Assembly (NCBI GenBank): GCA_046302855.1
Contig: JBKCHH010000089.1
Location: forward strand, 1 to 5,852
Direction of reading: 5' to 3'
From: JBKCHH01 sp046302855
GTDB taxonomy: Bacteria; Pseudomonadota; Alphaproteobacteria; Rickettsiales; UBA8987
DNA length: 5,852 bases
The notes under the pieces were generated by a model, which saw only the letters and a program-made list of their open reading frames with translations, made no database searches and had not been told where the DNA came from. Positions 1 to 5,802 of this stretch are shown here, in pieces (the stretch's first letter is position 1; each line of letters starts with the position of its first letter). Both the position numbers and the translations under genes were made by a program.

Positions 1-1751
1 CCCATGGTTTTCATGCGTTTTTTACCCTTCTTTTGCTTATCTAATAATTTTCTTTTACGGGAAACATCGCCACCATAACACTTGGCAAGCACATCTTTTC
101 TTAAGGCTGAAATATCTTCCCTAGCCACAATTTTGCCACCAATGGCAGCTTGCAGGGCAATTTTAAATAACTGCTGAGGAATTAGCTCCTTTAGCTTTTT
201 GCAAAGGCTTCTGCCAATTTGTTCTGACCTTGTTTTGTGAACAAGCTGGGCAAGGGCGTCCACGGGTTCGGTATTTACTAAAATTGAGAGTTTTACTAAA
301 TCTGATTCTCTATAGTCCAAAATTTCCCAATCATAGGAGGCATAACCTTTGGAGATGGATTTTATCTTATCGTGAAAATCATAGACCACCTCATTTAAGG
401 GCAGTTCGTAAACAATCATGGCTCTAGTTTCAGAAAAGCTAAGGTCTTTTTGAATGCCCCGCTTTTTTATACATAAATCTATAATTACGCCAACATAGTT
501 TTCAGGAGCAAAAATTGTTGCCTTAATCCAAGGTTCATAGGTGGCTTCAATCTTTACCGGATCTGGAAAATCTGCCGGATTATGAATAATTAACTCTTCA
601 CCTGTATGGTTCATAAGCACCTTGTATGAAACGCTAGGAGCGGTGGTGATTATGTCTAAATCGAACTCTCGCTCTAGCCTTTCTTGAATAATTTCTAGGT
701 GTAGTAGCCCTAAAAAACCGCACCTAAAACCAAGCCCTAAAGCATTAGAAGATTCCTGCTGGAATTCAAAGCTAGCATCATTTAGGTGCAGTTTTGCCAT
801 TGCGTCTTTTAGCGTTTCAAAATCTGAACTCTCAATGGGGAAAATGCCACAAAAGACTGATGGCATATTAACCTTAAAGCCAGGCAAGGCTTCAAGGCAG
901 GGATTAGCAGCATCTGTAATGGTATCTCCCACCCTGCAATCAGCCAGTTTTTTTATCCCACAACAGATAAACCCAATTTCGCCGCTTGAAATGCTATCTT
1001 GATAGACCTTTTTTGGGGTAAAGATGCCAATTTGCTCAACCGGATATTCCGCCCCAGTTCTCATCATTTTAATCTTGGTTTTTTTGTCTATAAAACCATC
1101 AAATACCCGCACCAAAATTATTACGCCCAAATAGTTATCATACCAAGAATCTACTAGCAGTGCTTTAAGGGGGGCATCGATATTTACTAATGGGGCAGGA
1201 AGCCTTTCTACCACTGCCTCTAATATTTTTTCTACATTTAAGCCTGTTTTGGCAGAAACCATTAAAGTGTTAGAAGTATCTAGCCCAATTATGGTTTGAA
1301 TTTCTTGCCGAACCTTTTCAGGGTCTGCTTGGGGCAAATCAATCTTGTTTAAAACTGGCACAATTTCATGATTACATTCAATGGCCTTATACACATTGGC
1401 AAGGGTTTGAGCCTCAATCCCTTGCGAGGCATCTACCACCAGTATTGAACCCTCACAGGCTGAAAGACTGCGACTAACCTCATAGGCAAAATCCACATGG
1501 CCCGGTGTATCAATTAGGTTTAGCTGATAAATAGAGCCATCCTTATACTTATAATTAAGGCGAACCGTTTGGGCTTTAATGGTAATGCCCCGCTCGCGCT
1601 CTATATCCATAGAATCTAGAACCTGTTCTTTCATCTCCCTTGCTTCTAGCCCACCGCAGATTTGAATTAGCCTATCTGAAAGGGTAGATTTTCCATGGTC
1701 TATATGGGCGATAATAGAGAAATTTCGAATTTTGGGTTTGTTTGTTGGCAT
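1..1751 (-). CDS. lepA: Elongation factor 4 (LepA / EF4), translational GTPase; 3' end cut by the window edge
   Basis: LepA is a ribosome-binding GTPase related to EF-G that acts in the cytosol or at the membrane during translation, affecting initiation and stalled or mistranslocated ribosomes. The minus frame is open from ATG at 1751 to the window edge: 583 full codons of a family that is usually about 600 residues, so only about 15 C-terminal residues are missing. The G domain has every motif: P-loop AHIDHGKST (15-23), switch I RERGITIKAQ (52-61), DTPGH (81-85), NKID (135-138) and SAK (166-168). Domain II follows. The LepA hallmark LGLGFRCGFLGLLHLEIIQ lies near 338-356. The LepA-specific C-terminal domain includes GGKIVAREDISALRKDVLAKCYGGD (538-562) and a basic tail. 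Upstream, AAGG three bases before ATG is a weak ribosome-binding site. The gene is 90 nt downstream of asd on the same strand and looks intact. Seen: motifs and frame. Known: family role. Confidence 0.97.
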   Translation of the reverse strand, partial: MPTNKPKIRNFSIIAHIDHGKSTLSDRLIQICGGLEAREMKEQVLDSMDIERERGITIKAQTVRLNYKYKDGSIYQLNLIDTPGHVDFAYEVSRSLSACEGSILVVDASQGIEAQTLANVYKAIECNHEIVPVLNKIDLPQADPEKVRQEIQTIIGLDTSNTLMVSAKTGLNVEKILEAVVERLPAPLVNIDAPLKALLVDSWYDNYLGVIILVRVFDGFIDKKTKIKMMRTGAEYPVEQIGIFTPKKVYQDSISSGEIGFICCGIKKLADCRVGDTITDAANPCLEALPGFKVNMPSVFCGIFPIESSDFETLKDAMAKLHLNDASFEFQQESSNALGLGFRCGFLGLLHLEIIQERLEREFDLDIITTAPSVSYKVLMNHTGEELIIHNPADFPDPVKIEATYEPWIKATIFAPENYVGVIIDLCIKKRGIQKDLSFSETRAMIVYELPLNEVVYDFHDKIKSISKGYASYDWEILDYRESDLVKLSILVNTEPVDALAQLVHKTRSEQIGRSLCKKLKELIPQQLFKIALQAAIGGKIVAREDISALRKDVLAKCYGGDVSRKRKLLDKQKKGKKRMKTM

Positions 1752-1767
1752 AGACCTTTTTATAGAC

Positions 1768-1817
1768 TTGCCTTAATAAACAAAATCTTAAACTTTACAA
1801 GAATTAAGGTAAGGCAA
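1768..1817. repeat. Inverted repeat in the asd-lepA spacer (lepA leader)
   Basis: TTGCCTTA at 1768-1775 is the exact reverse complement of TAAGGCAA at 1810-1817, giving an 8-bp stem with a 34-nt loop. A competing 7-bp stem pairs CCTTAAT (1771-1777) with ATTAAGG (1803-1809). The two share the left arm, so they exclude each other. The repeat lies 17 nt or more upstream of the lepA start and 24 nt past the asd stop on the minus strand. There is no U-tract, so it is a poor intrinsic terminator. It may be an mRNA processing or regulatory hairpin, or chance in AT-rich DNA. The rest of the 90-nt spacer holds only a 5-bp hairpin, ATAAC-atta-GTTAT at 1817-1830. Confidence 0.3.
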
Positions 1818-1841
1818 TAACATTAGTTATCTAGGCAAACC

Positions 1842-2867
1842 TTACTTCAAGCCCAGCTCTATCATCTTTTCAGCTATTTGAACGGCGTTTAGAGCTGCCC
1901 CCTTTCTAACATTATCAGCCACCACCCACAGGTTTAAACCATAAGGAACAGAATCATCTAGGCGGATTCTTGATACAAAAGTATCATCTTGACCCTTTAC
2001 CTCAACTGGGGTTGCGTATCCTCCAGCTTTTCTTTCATCTAAAACCTGCACACCTTTAAATTTTTTAAGAGCATTTACGGCGTCACTTAATTTAACCTCT
2101 TCCTCAAATTCTATATTTAAGGCAAGTGAGTGGCCAATAAATACAGGCACCCTAACACAGGTAGCAGAAACAGCTATGTTCTGGTGCATAATTTTTTTGG
2201 TTTCTACCTTCATTTTCCACTCTTCTTTAGTGTATCCATCTGCCATAAAAACATCAATTTGTGGAATTACATTAAAAGCTATTTGTTTAGAAAAGTTTTT
2301 TGGCTCAATTTTTTTAGAAGCATAAATGCCTTTGGTTTGGTCATAAAGTTCATCCATTGCTTCTTTACCGGCCCCAGAAACAGATTGATAAGAAGCCACC
2401 ACCACTCTTTTAATAGTTGCTAGTTCAGATAAAGGCTGCAATGCCATAACCATTTGAATGGTAGAGCAGTTTGGGTTGGCAATAATACCTGTTTTTTTGT
2501 AATCTTTTAAATCGTTATAATTAATTTCTGGCACTACTAGCGGGATATTTTCTATCATTCTAAAGTGCGAAGTATTATCAATAACCACCGCACCCTTTTC
2601 AGTAGCATTTTTGGCAAATTTTTCAGAAATTGAAGCACCTGCCGTAAAAAAGGCAAAGTCTATACCGGTAAAATCAAAATCACTCAAATTTTCAATACGC
2701 AGAACTCTATCTTCACCAAAGCTAACTTCTTTACCTTCAGAAGAGCTAGAAGCCAAAGCATGAACATTGTTATAGGGAAAGTTTCTCTCAGGAATTATTT
2801 TCATGAATTCCTTACCAACTGCACCTGTGGCACCAACTACGGCTATGTTATATTTTCTTTTAGACAT
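1842..2867 (-). CDS. asd: Aspartate-semialdehyde dehydrogenase
   Basis: Asd is a cytosolic enzyme that reduces L-aspartyl-4-phosphate to aspartate 4-semialdehyde with NADPH. This is the branch-point step to diaminopimelate and lysine, threonine and methionine, so it also feeds peptidoglycan. From ATG at 2867 the product has 341 residues, normal for the family. The N-terminal dinucleotide-binding motif GATGAVG is at 12-18. The phosphate-binding Arg of SHFRM is at 103. The catalytic Cys134 sits in ANPNCST, so this is a true Asd and not the Cys-lacking USG-1 type. SYQSVSGAGKEAMDEL is at 159-174, substrate-binding Arg239 and catalytic His246 are in RVPVFIGHS, and the C-terminal signature is WVVADNVRKGAALNAVQIAE. 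The frame is open 16 codons further, to TTG at 2915, directly after the thiG stop. ATG at 2867 is preferred because family members begin close to the Rossmann strand. Neither start has a clear Shine-Dalgarno sequence. The gene is 48 nt downstream of thiG and 90 nt upstream of lepA, all on the same strand. Confidence 0.96.
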   Translation of the reverse strand: MSKRKYNIAVVGATGAVGKEFMKIIPERNFPYNNVHALASSSSEGKEVSFGEDRVLRIENLSDFDFTGIDFAFFTAGASISEKFAKNATEKGAVVIDNTSHFRMIENIPLVVPEINYNDLKDYKKTGIIANPNCSTIQMVMALQPLSELATIKRVVVASYQSVSGAGKEAMDELYDQTKGIYASKKIEPKNFSKQIAFNVIPQIDVFMADGYTKEEWKMKVETKKIMHQNIAVSATCVRVPVFIGHSLALNIEFEEEVKLSDAVNALKKFKGVQVLDERKAGGYATPVEVKGQDDTFVSRIRLDDSVPYGLNLWVVADNVRKGAALNAVQIAEKMIELGLK

Positions 2868-2915
2868 AATTTTAATATGAGGGGAGTTATGTAGTGCAAA
2901 TACTAATATTTTCAA

Positions 2916-3686
2916 CTATTTTATTTTGCCCTTGTTGGGAGTAGAGGGGTTGGCGTAATAAGATGTCTCCATTCTGCCACTTTCAAAGGCAAGCCTGCCT
3001 GAAATAACGGCTAGCTTCATACTTTCTGCCATTTTTATAGGGTCTTTTGCTTTAGCAATTGCCGTATTTATTAAAATAGCATCGCAACCTAGCTCCATAG
3101 CGATTACGGCGTCTGATGCTGTTCCCACCCCCGCATCTACTAATACTGGCACCTTTATTTCTTCTACAATTAGGCGAATGTTTAATGGATTTTGAATACC
3201 AAGCCCGCTACCAATGGGTGCACCAAGTGGCATAATGGCAATTGCCCCCTCGCTTTCTAAAATTTTGGCTATTATTAAATCATCACTAGTATAGGCCATT
3301 ACTTTAAAGCCAGCCTTTACTAGCTCTTTTGTAGCCTCAATCGTTTCAACCACATTGGGAAGGAGCGTTTTTTCATCGCCAATTACCTCTAGCTTTACTA
3401 AGTTCCAGCCACCCAAATCGCGCGCCAGCTTTAGAGTTCTAACCGCATCTTTGGCACTATAGCAACCAGCCGTATTTGGTAGATAGGTGTATTTTTTGGG
3501 CGATAAATAATCTTGGATATTACCCTTTTCTTTACTGTTTATATCTACCCTTCTGACCGCCACCGTTACAATTTCTGCCCCTGATGCTTCAATTGCCAGC
3601 TTCATTTCAGCAAAATCTTTATATTTGCCCGTTCCAACCAGCAGGCGGGAGCTATATTCTTTGTTATCTATAATTAGTTTTTTCAT
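2916..3686 (-). CDS. thiG: Thiazole synthase ThiG (thiamine biosynthesis)
   Basis: ThiG condenses 1-deoxy-D-xylulose 5-phosphate with dehydroglycine, using sulfur from the thiocarboxylated carrier ThiS, to form the thiazole phosphate of thiamine in the cytosol. The product is 256 residues, the usual length, with a complete TIM-barrel series of motifs: RLLVGTGKY (14-22), TVAVRRVD (41-48), PNTAGC (70-75), the Schiff-base Lys98 in NLVKLEV, MPLGAPIGSGLGI (152-164), VDAGVGTASDA (183-193) and GRLAFESGRM (230-239). Glu100 and Asp184 align with the acid/base residues described for the Bacillus enzyme. ATG at 3686 starts 14 nt after the mutM stop, suggesting co-transcription or translational coupling, and the stop at 2918-2916 touches the open asd frame. 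The odd point is that no other thi gene (thiS, thiF, thiO/thiH, thiE) is in the window, so ThiS and its activating enzyme must be encoded elsewhere if the pathway works. No frameshift or missing catalytic residue is seen. Confidence 0.96.
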   Translation of the reverse strand: MKKLIIDNKEYSSRLLVGTGKYKDFAEMKLAIEASGAEIVTVAVRRVDINSKEKGNIQDYLSPKKYTYLPNTAGCYSAKDAVRTLKLARDLGGWNLVKLEVIGDEKTLLPNVVETIEATKELVKAGFKVMAYTSDDLIIAKILESEGAIAIMPLGAPIGSGLGIQNPLNIRLIVEEIKVPVLVDAGVGTASDAVIAMELGCDAILINTAIAKAKDPIKMAESMKLAVISGRLAFESGRMETSYYANPSTPNKGKIK

Positions 3687-3700
3687 GAAGGCTTATATAA

Positions 3701-4507
3701 TTACTTTTGACAGTTTTCGCAATAAAAACTACTTCTGCCCTGTTGTTTAATGCGTTTTATTATGGAATCGCAAACCCTGCAAGCAAGCCCAGCCATTCCA
3801 TAAACAAAAAAATTATCTTGCACCCTGCCACTTTCGCCATTTACGCTAATGAAGTCTTTAAGCGTTGAGCCCCCATTTAAAATGGCATTTTCTAGAACCT
3901 TTTTTATGTTTACGCTCAAAATTTCTGCCTGTTTTTCAGTTATGTTTTTGCCAAGAGTTAAGGGGGAAATTTGGCTTAGAAAAAGGCTTTCACTGGCATA
4001 AATATTGCCCACCCCAACCACATATTTTTGATTCATAATTATATTTTTTATAGGCGATGTTTTTTGATGAATAATTTTATAAAGAGAATCGCCATTAAAA
4101 CCCCCATCCAATGGCTCTAAACCAAGGTTAGAAAGATTAGAATTATCAATTACTTTAAACTCTCCAAAACGACGATAATCATTATAAATGAGTAGCTTGT
4201 TGTTTGAGAAATAAATTAGAATATGATCATGCTTTTGGGGCAAGTAATCTTTATTCGCAAGAATGCTTATTTTCCCACTCATTCCAAGATGAATAAGAAG
4301 AATTTTTTTGTTGGAAAGGTGGCAGAGTATATATTTCGCCCTTCTAGTAATTTTTACAATGGTTTGGTTAGTTAAAATATCTACAAAATTTGCTGGAAAT
4401 TTGCTTCTAACGCCATCTCTATTTAACGCCACCTTGGAAATTTTTAGATTTAAAAGCTCTTTTTCTAAACCTTTTTTTACTATTTCAACCTCTGGCAATT
4501 CTGGCAT
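3701..4507 (-). CDS. mutM: Formamidopyrimidine-DNA glycosylase (Fpg / MutM)
   Basis: This is a bifunctional base-excision repair enzyme. It removes 8-oxoguanine and formamidopyrimidines from DNA and cleaves the abasic strand by beta/delta-elimination. The product is 268 residues, the typical length. The start is fixed by the N-terminal MPELPEVE: after Met removal, Pro2 is the Schiff-base nucleophile and Glu3 the proton carrier. Other active-site positions are Lys58 in RRAKYI, Met75 in HLGMSGK, and Arg112 and Phe114 of YRRFG, which fill the helix gap. Here the usual DP before RRFG is DY, a mild substitution. The H2TH segment with QKYVVGVGNIYASESLF is at 160-176 (Asn168). NGGSTLKDF is at 211-219. 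The C-terminal zinc finger has Cys243, 246, 263 and 266 with Arg258 in GRSSFYC. All key residues are present, so an active enzyme is expected. It is the first gene of the minus-strand run, divergent from the plus-strand gene at 4567. No Shine-Dalgarno sequence is visible. Confidence 0.97.
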   Translation of the reverse strand: MPELPEVEIVKKGLEKELLNLKISKVALNRDGVRSKFPANFVDILTNQTIVKITRRAKYILCHLSNKKILLIHLGMSGKISILANKDYLPQKHDHILIYFSNNKLLIYNDYRRFGEFKVIDNSNLSNLGLEPLDGGFNGDSLYKIIHQKTSPIKNIIMNQKYVVGVGNIYASESLFLSQISPLTLGKNITEKQAEILSVNIKKVLENAILNGGSTLKDFISVNGESGRVQDNFFVYGMAGLACRVCDSIIKRIKQQGRSSFYCENCQK

Positions 4508-4525
4508 AAAAAAATTATTTGCAAT

Positions 4526-4540
4526 TAAGAATCATTCTTA
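4526..4540. promoter_or_regulatory. Perfect 15-bp palindrome, candidate operator in the divergent promoter region
   Basis: TAAGAAT-C-ATTCTTA is a perfect 7-1-7 inverted repeat in the short region between mutM and the plus-strand TIGR03118 gene. Its last two bases are the first two of a TATAAT box at 4539-4544, the usual place for a repressor site. A third AGAAT half-site follows at 4546-4550. The core AGAATCATTCT resembles the Fur-family boxes of alphaproteobacteria (the Irr-type iron control element, remembered as roughly AGAA-N3-TTCT, and the AATCATT core of classical Fur boxes). That resemblance is from memory and the regulator is an inference. The symmetry itself is directly visible. Confidence 0.45.
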
Positions 4541-4544
4541 TAAT
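4539..4544 (+). promoter_or_regulatory. Candidate -10 box for the TIGR03118 gene
   Basis: This is a perfect TATAAT. Transcription would begin near 4551, just after the A of ATG 4549, leaving a leader of about 16 nt before ATG 4567. This is one reason for choosing the later start. No good -35 is seen: TTGCAA (4519-4524) and TTTGCA (4518-4523) lie only 14-15 bp upstream. In AT-rich DNA a lone TATAAT is modest evidence. Confidence 0.35.
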
Positions 4545-4554
4545 TAGAATGAAA

Positions 4555-4560
4555 ATTATA
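4555..4560 (-). promoter_or_regulatory. Candidate -10 box for the mutM transcription unit
   Basis: The reverse complement reads TATAAT. At 17-bp spacing the -35 position (4578-4583) reads AGAACA, matching only three bases of the consensus. Initiation near 4548 would give a leader of about 40 nt to the mutM ATG and place the palindrome at 4526-4540 just downstream of the start, where it could block mutM transcription too. This is weak evidence in AT-rich DNA. Confidence 0.2.
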
Positions 4561-4566
4561 AAACCT

Positions 4567-5787
4567 ATGAAAAAATTTGTTCTTTTCTCCACCCTTATTT
4601 CTTTAATTATTATAGCAGGTGCATTTTATTATCTAAATAAAAATGGTTATAAGCAAACCAACCTTATTGCCAATAATATTAAATATTCCCCAACGATAGA
4701 GGTGGATGAAAAGCTAATTAACGCTTGGGGCATAGCCATTCGCCCAAAAGGTGCGGGTGGGCATTTTTGGGTAACAGGTAAGGATATAAGTTTTGAATAT
4801 GTAGGGGATGTGCAAAATTCTCCAGACCCCTCTTTACGCAAGCTACACAGTGATGAATTAAAATATGTAAAGTTACCAGTTGGCAGTGCCGAAAACTTTG
4901 CCACTTCAACCGTATTTAATGGAAGTGATAAAAGTTTTGTTATTACTCAAAAAATTGAAGGGAAAAAGGCAATTACTGCCCCTGCCAAGTTCATTTTTGC
5001 AAGCGATGGTGGTATAGTTTCTGCCTGGACGGAGAAAAAAAATAAAGATGGCACATTTGATAGATCTAACCAAGCAATTAAGGTAATTGATGAATCAGCC
5101 AAAGGCTCACAATTTTTTGGCTTGGCTATTAATTCCGCCAATAATATTTTGTATCTAGCCGATTTTGGGGCAAAGCCAGCAATTAAAACCTATGATGCTA
5201 AATTTAAGCCCACAAAAATTGTTTTTGATGCTCCTTTTGATGACAATAAAAATGGCAAGGTAGATGCAGGCGAATATGCTCCATTTAATGTTCAGGCAAT
5301 CACCACGCCACAAGGGGTAAATAATATATTTGTTGCCTATGCTAAAACTCAAACCTGCCCAGAGGAAGAAATTTCTAAAGGAACTTGCAAAAAAGGCGAG
5401 CTATTTGTGGGGGAGGAAGATACCTCTAAAGCCGGATACGGCAAGCTAGCTGAATTTAGCGAAAATGGTAAATTAATAGCGGTTTGGAAAGATAAAAACA
5501 GCCTATCTGCCCCTTGGGGAGTTGTTTTAGCCCCAAACAATTTTGGCAAGGCCTCTAACCGTTTACTGGTGGCGAATTTTGGCAGTGGGACAATTTCCAC
5601 CTTTAATTATGAAACAAAAGAGTTTGTTGAAAATCTAAAAGACAAGGGAGGTAAAGACATCAAAATTGAAAAAATCTGGGGGCTATTATTTGGCAATGGG
5701 GAAAGTTTAGGTGATAGCAACGCCCTTTATTTTACCGCCGGACCTGATGATGAAAAGGATGGTATTTTTGGTGTTTTAAGAAATTAG
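4567..5787 (+). CDS. TIGR03118 family exported or membrane-anchored protein, probable beta-propeller, with an EF-hand-like loop
   Basis: Function is unknown. Family membership is recognised from motifs in order (numbering from ATG 4567, 406 residues): INAWGIAIRP (51-60), HFWVTGKD (66-73), TAPAKFIFASDGGIVSAW (137-154), LYLADFGA (195-202), EYAPFNVQAI (236-245), SAPWGVVLAPNNFG (314-327), LLVANFGSGTISTFN (333-347), IWGLLFGNG (370-378) and LYFTAGPDDEKDGIFG (387-402). The recurring WG and ADFG/ANFG strand motifs suggest a beta-propeller. MKK plus a hydrophobic stretch (4-22) is a signal peptide, perhaps cut after AGA (17-19), or an uncleaved anchor, so the body is probably periplasmic. The only two cysteines (264 and 274) could form a disulfide. 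Residues 225-236 form an EF-hand-type calcium loop. No C-terminal PEP-CTERM sorting tail is present, unlike some relatives. Starts at ATG 4549 (412 residues) or TTG 4519 (422) are open, but 4567 gives the best signal peptide. No Shine-Dalgarno sequence is seen. The gene is divergent from mutM and reads as intact. Confidence 0.85.
   Translation: MKKFVLFSTLISLIIIAGAFYYLNKNGYKQTNLIANNIKYSPTIEVDEKLINAWGIAIRPKGAGGHFWVTGKDISFEYVGDVQNSPDPSLRKLHSDELKYVKLPVGSAENFATSTVFNGSDKSFVITQKIEGKKAITAPAKFIFASDGGIVSAWTEKKNKDGTFDRSNQAIKVIDESAKGSQFFGLAINSANNILYLADFGAKPAIKTYDAKFKPTKIVFDAPFDDNKNGKVDAGEYAPFNVQAITTPQGVNNIFVAYAKTQTCPEEEISKGTCKKGELFVGEEDTSKAGYGKLAEFSENGKLIAVWKDKNSLSAPWGVVLAPNNFGKASNRLLVANFGSGTISTFNYETKEFVENLKDKGGKDIKIEKIWGLLFGNGESLGDSNALYFTAGPDDEKDGIFGVLRN
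5239..5274 (+). other. EF-hand-type calcium-binding loop inside the TIGR03118 protein
   Basis: These 36 bases encode DDNKNGKVDAGE. It fits the 12-residue EF-hand/dockerin loop at every key place: Asp at 1, Asn at 3, Asn at 5, Gly at 6, Val at 8, Asp at 9 and Glu at 12. It sits directly before the family motif EYAPFN, where relatives are remembered to have a short Pro/Gly turn. No flanking helices are evident, so a lone dockerin-like structural Ca2+ site in a propeller loop is more likely than a calmodulin-like sensor. Binding is inferred from pattern only. Confidence 0.6.
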
Positions 5788-5802
5788 AATTTCAAATTCT
5801 AA
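5784..5802. repeat. Perfect 19-bp AT-rich palindrome overlapping the stop codon of the TIGR03118 gene
   Basis: TTAGAATTT-C-AAATTCTAA is a perfect 9-1-9 inverted repeat whose left arm contains the TAG stop (5785-5787). On the plus strand it is followed by a run of A, not T, so it is not a standard intrinsic terminator for the upstream gene. On the minus strand it is followed by TTTCTT, which could make it a weak terminator for a gene arriving from the right. GTTTT (5773-5777) and AAAAC (5805-5809) could lengthen the stem across an internal loop. It shares AGAAT/ATTCT arms with the palindrome at 4526-4540. From here to the window end no further gene is seen. Confidence 0.4.

Noticed and set aside
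230..427. Plus-strand open frame of 65 codons inside lepA
   Set aside because: It lies wholly antisense to a strongly conserved lepA coding region and has no recognisable motif; it is a shadow frame.
1773..1805. Possible internal lepA promoter on the minus strand (TTGTAA, 16 bp, TATTAA)
   Set aside because: Only four of six matches in each box, which is expected by chance in this AT-rich spacer.
1817..1830. Hairpin ATAAC-atta-GTTAT after asd as a terminator
   Set aside because: The stem is only 5 bp with a single G-C pair and no T-run follows it on the minus strand.
2130..2423. Plus-strand open frame of 97 codons inside asd
   Set aside because: It is antisense to the conserved catalytic half of asd, and its low-complexity Phe/His-rich product looks like a reverse-complement shadow.
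4308..4547. Plus-strand open frame of 79 codons covering the 5' part of mutM and the intergenic region
   Set aside because: It is mostly antisense to conserved MutM codons and also crosses the divergent promoter region; there is no family resemblance.
4647..5600. Several minus-strand open frames of 63-85 codons inside the TIGR03118 gene
   Set aside because: The plus-strand frame encodes an ordered set of family motifs over this whole stretch; the minus-strand frames are short and without motifs.
5746..5781. Second EF-hand-like stretch beginning PDDEKDGIFG near the C-terminus of the TIGR03118 protein
   Set aside because: It has the D-x-E-x-D-G beginning but Arg instead of Glu at loop position 12, and the GIFG end is simply the family's conserved C-terminal motif.
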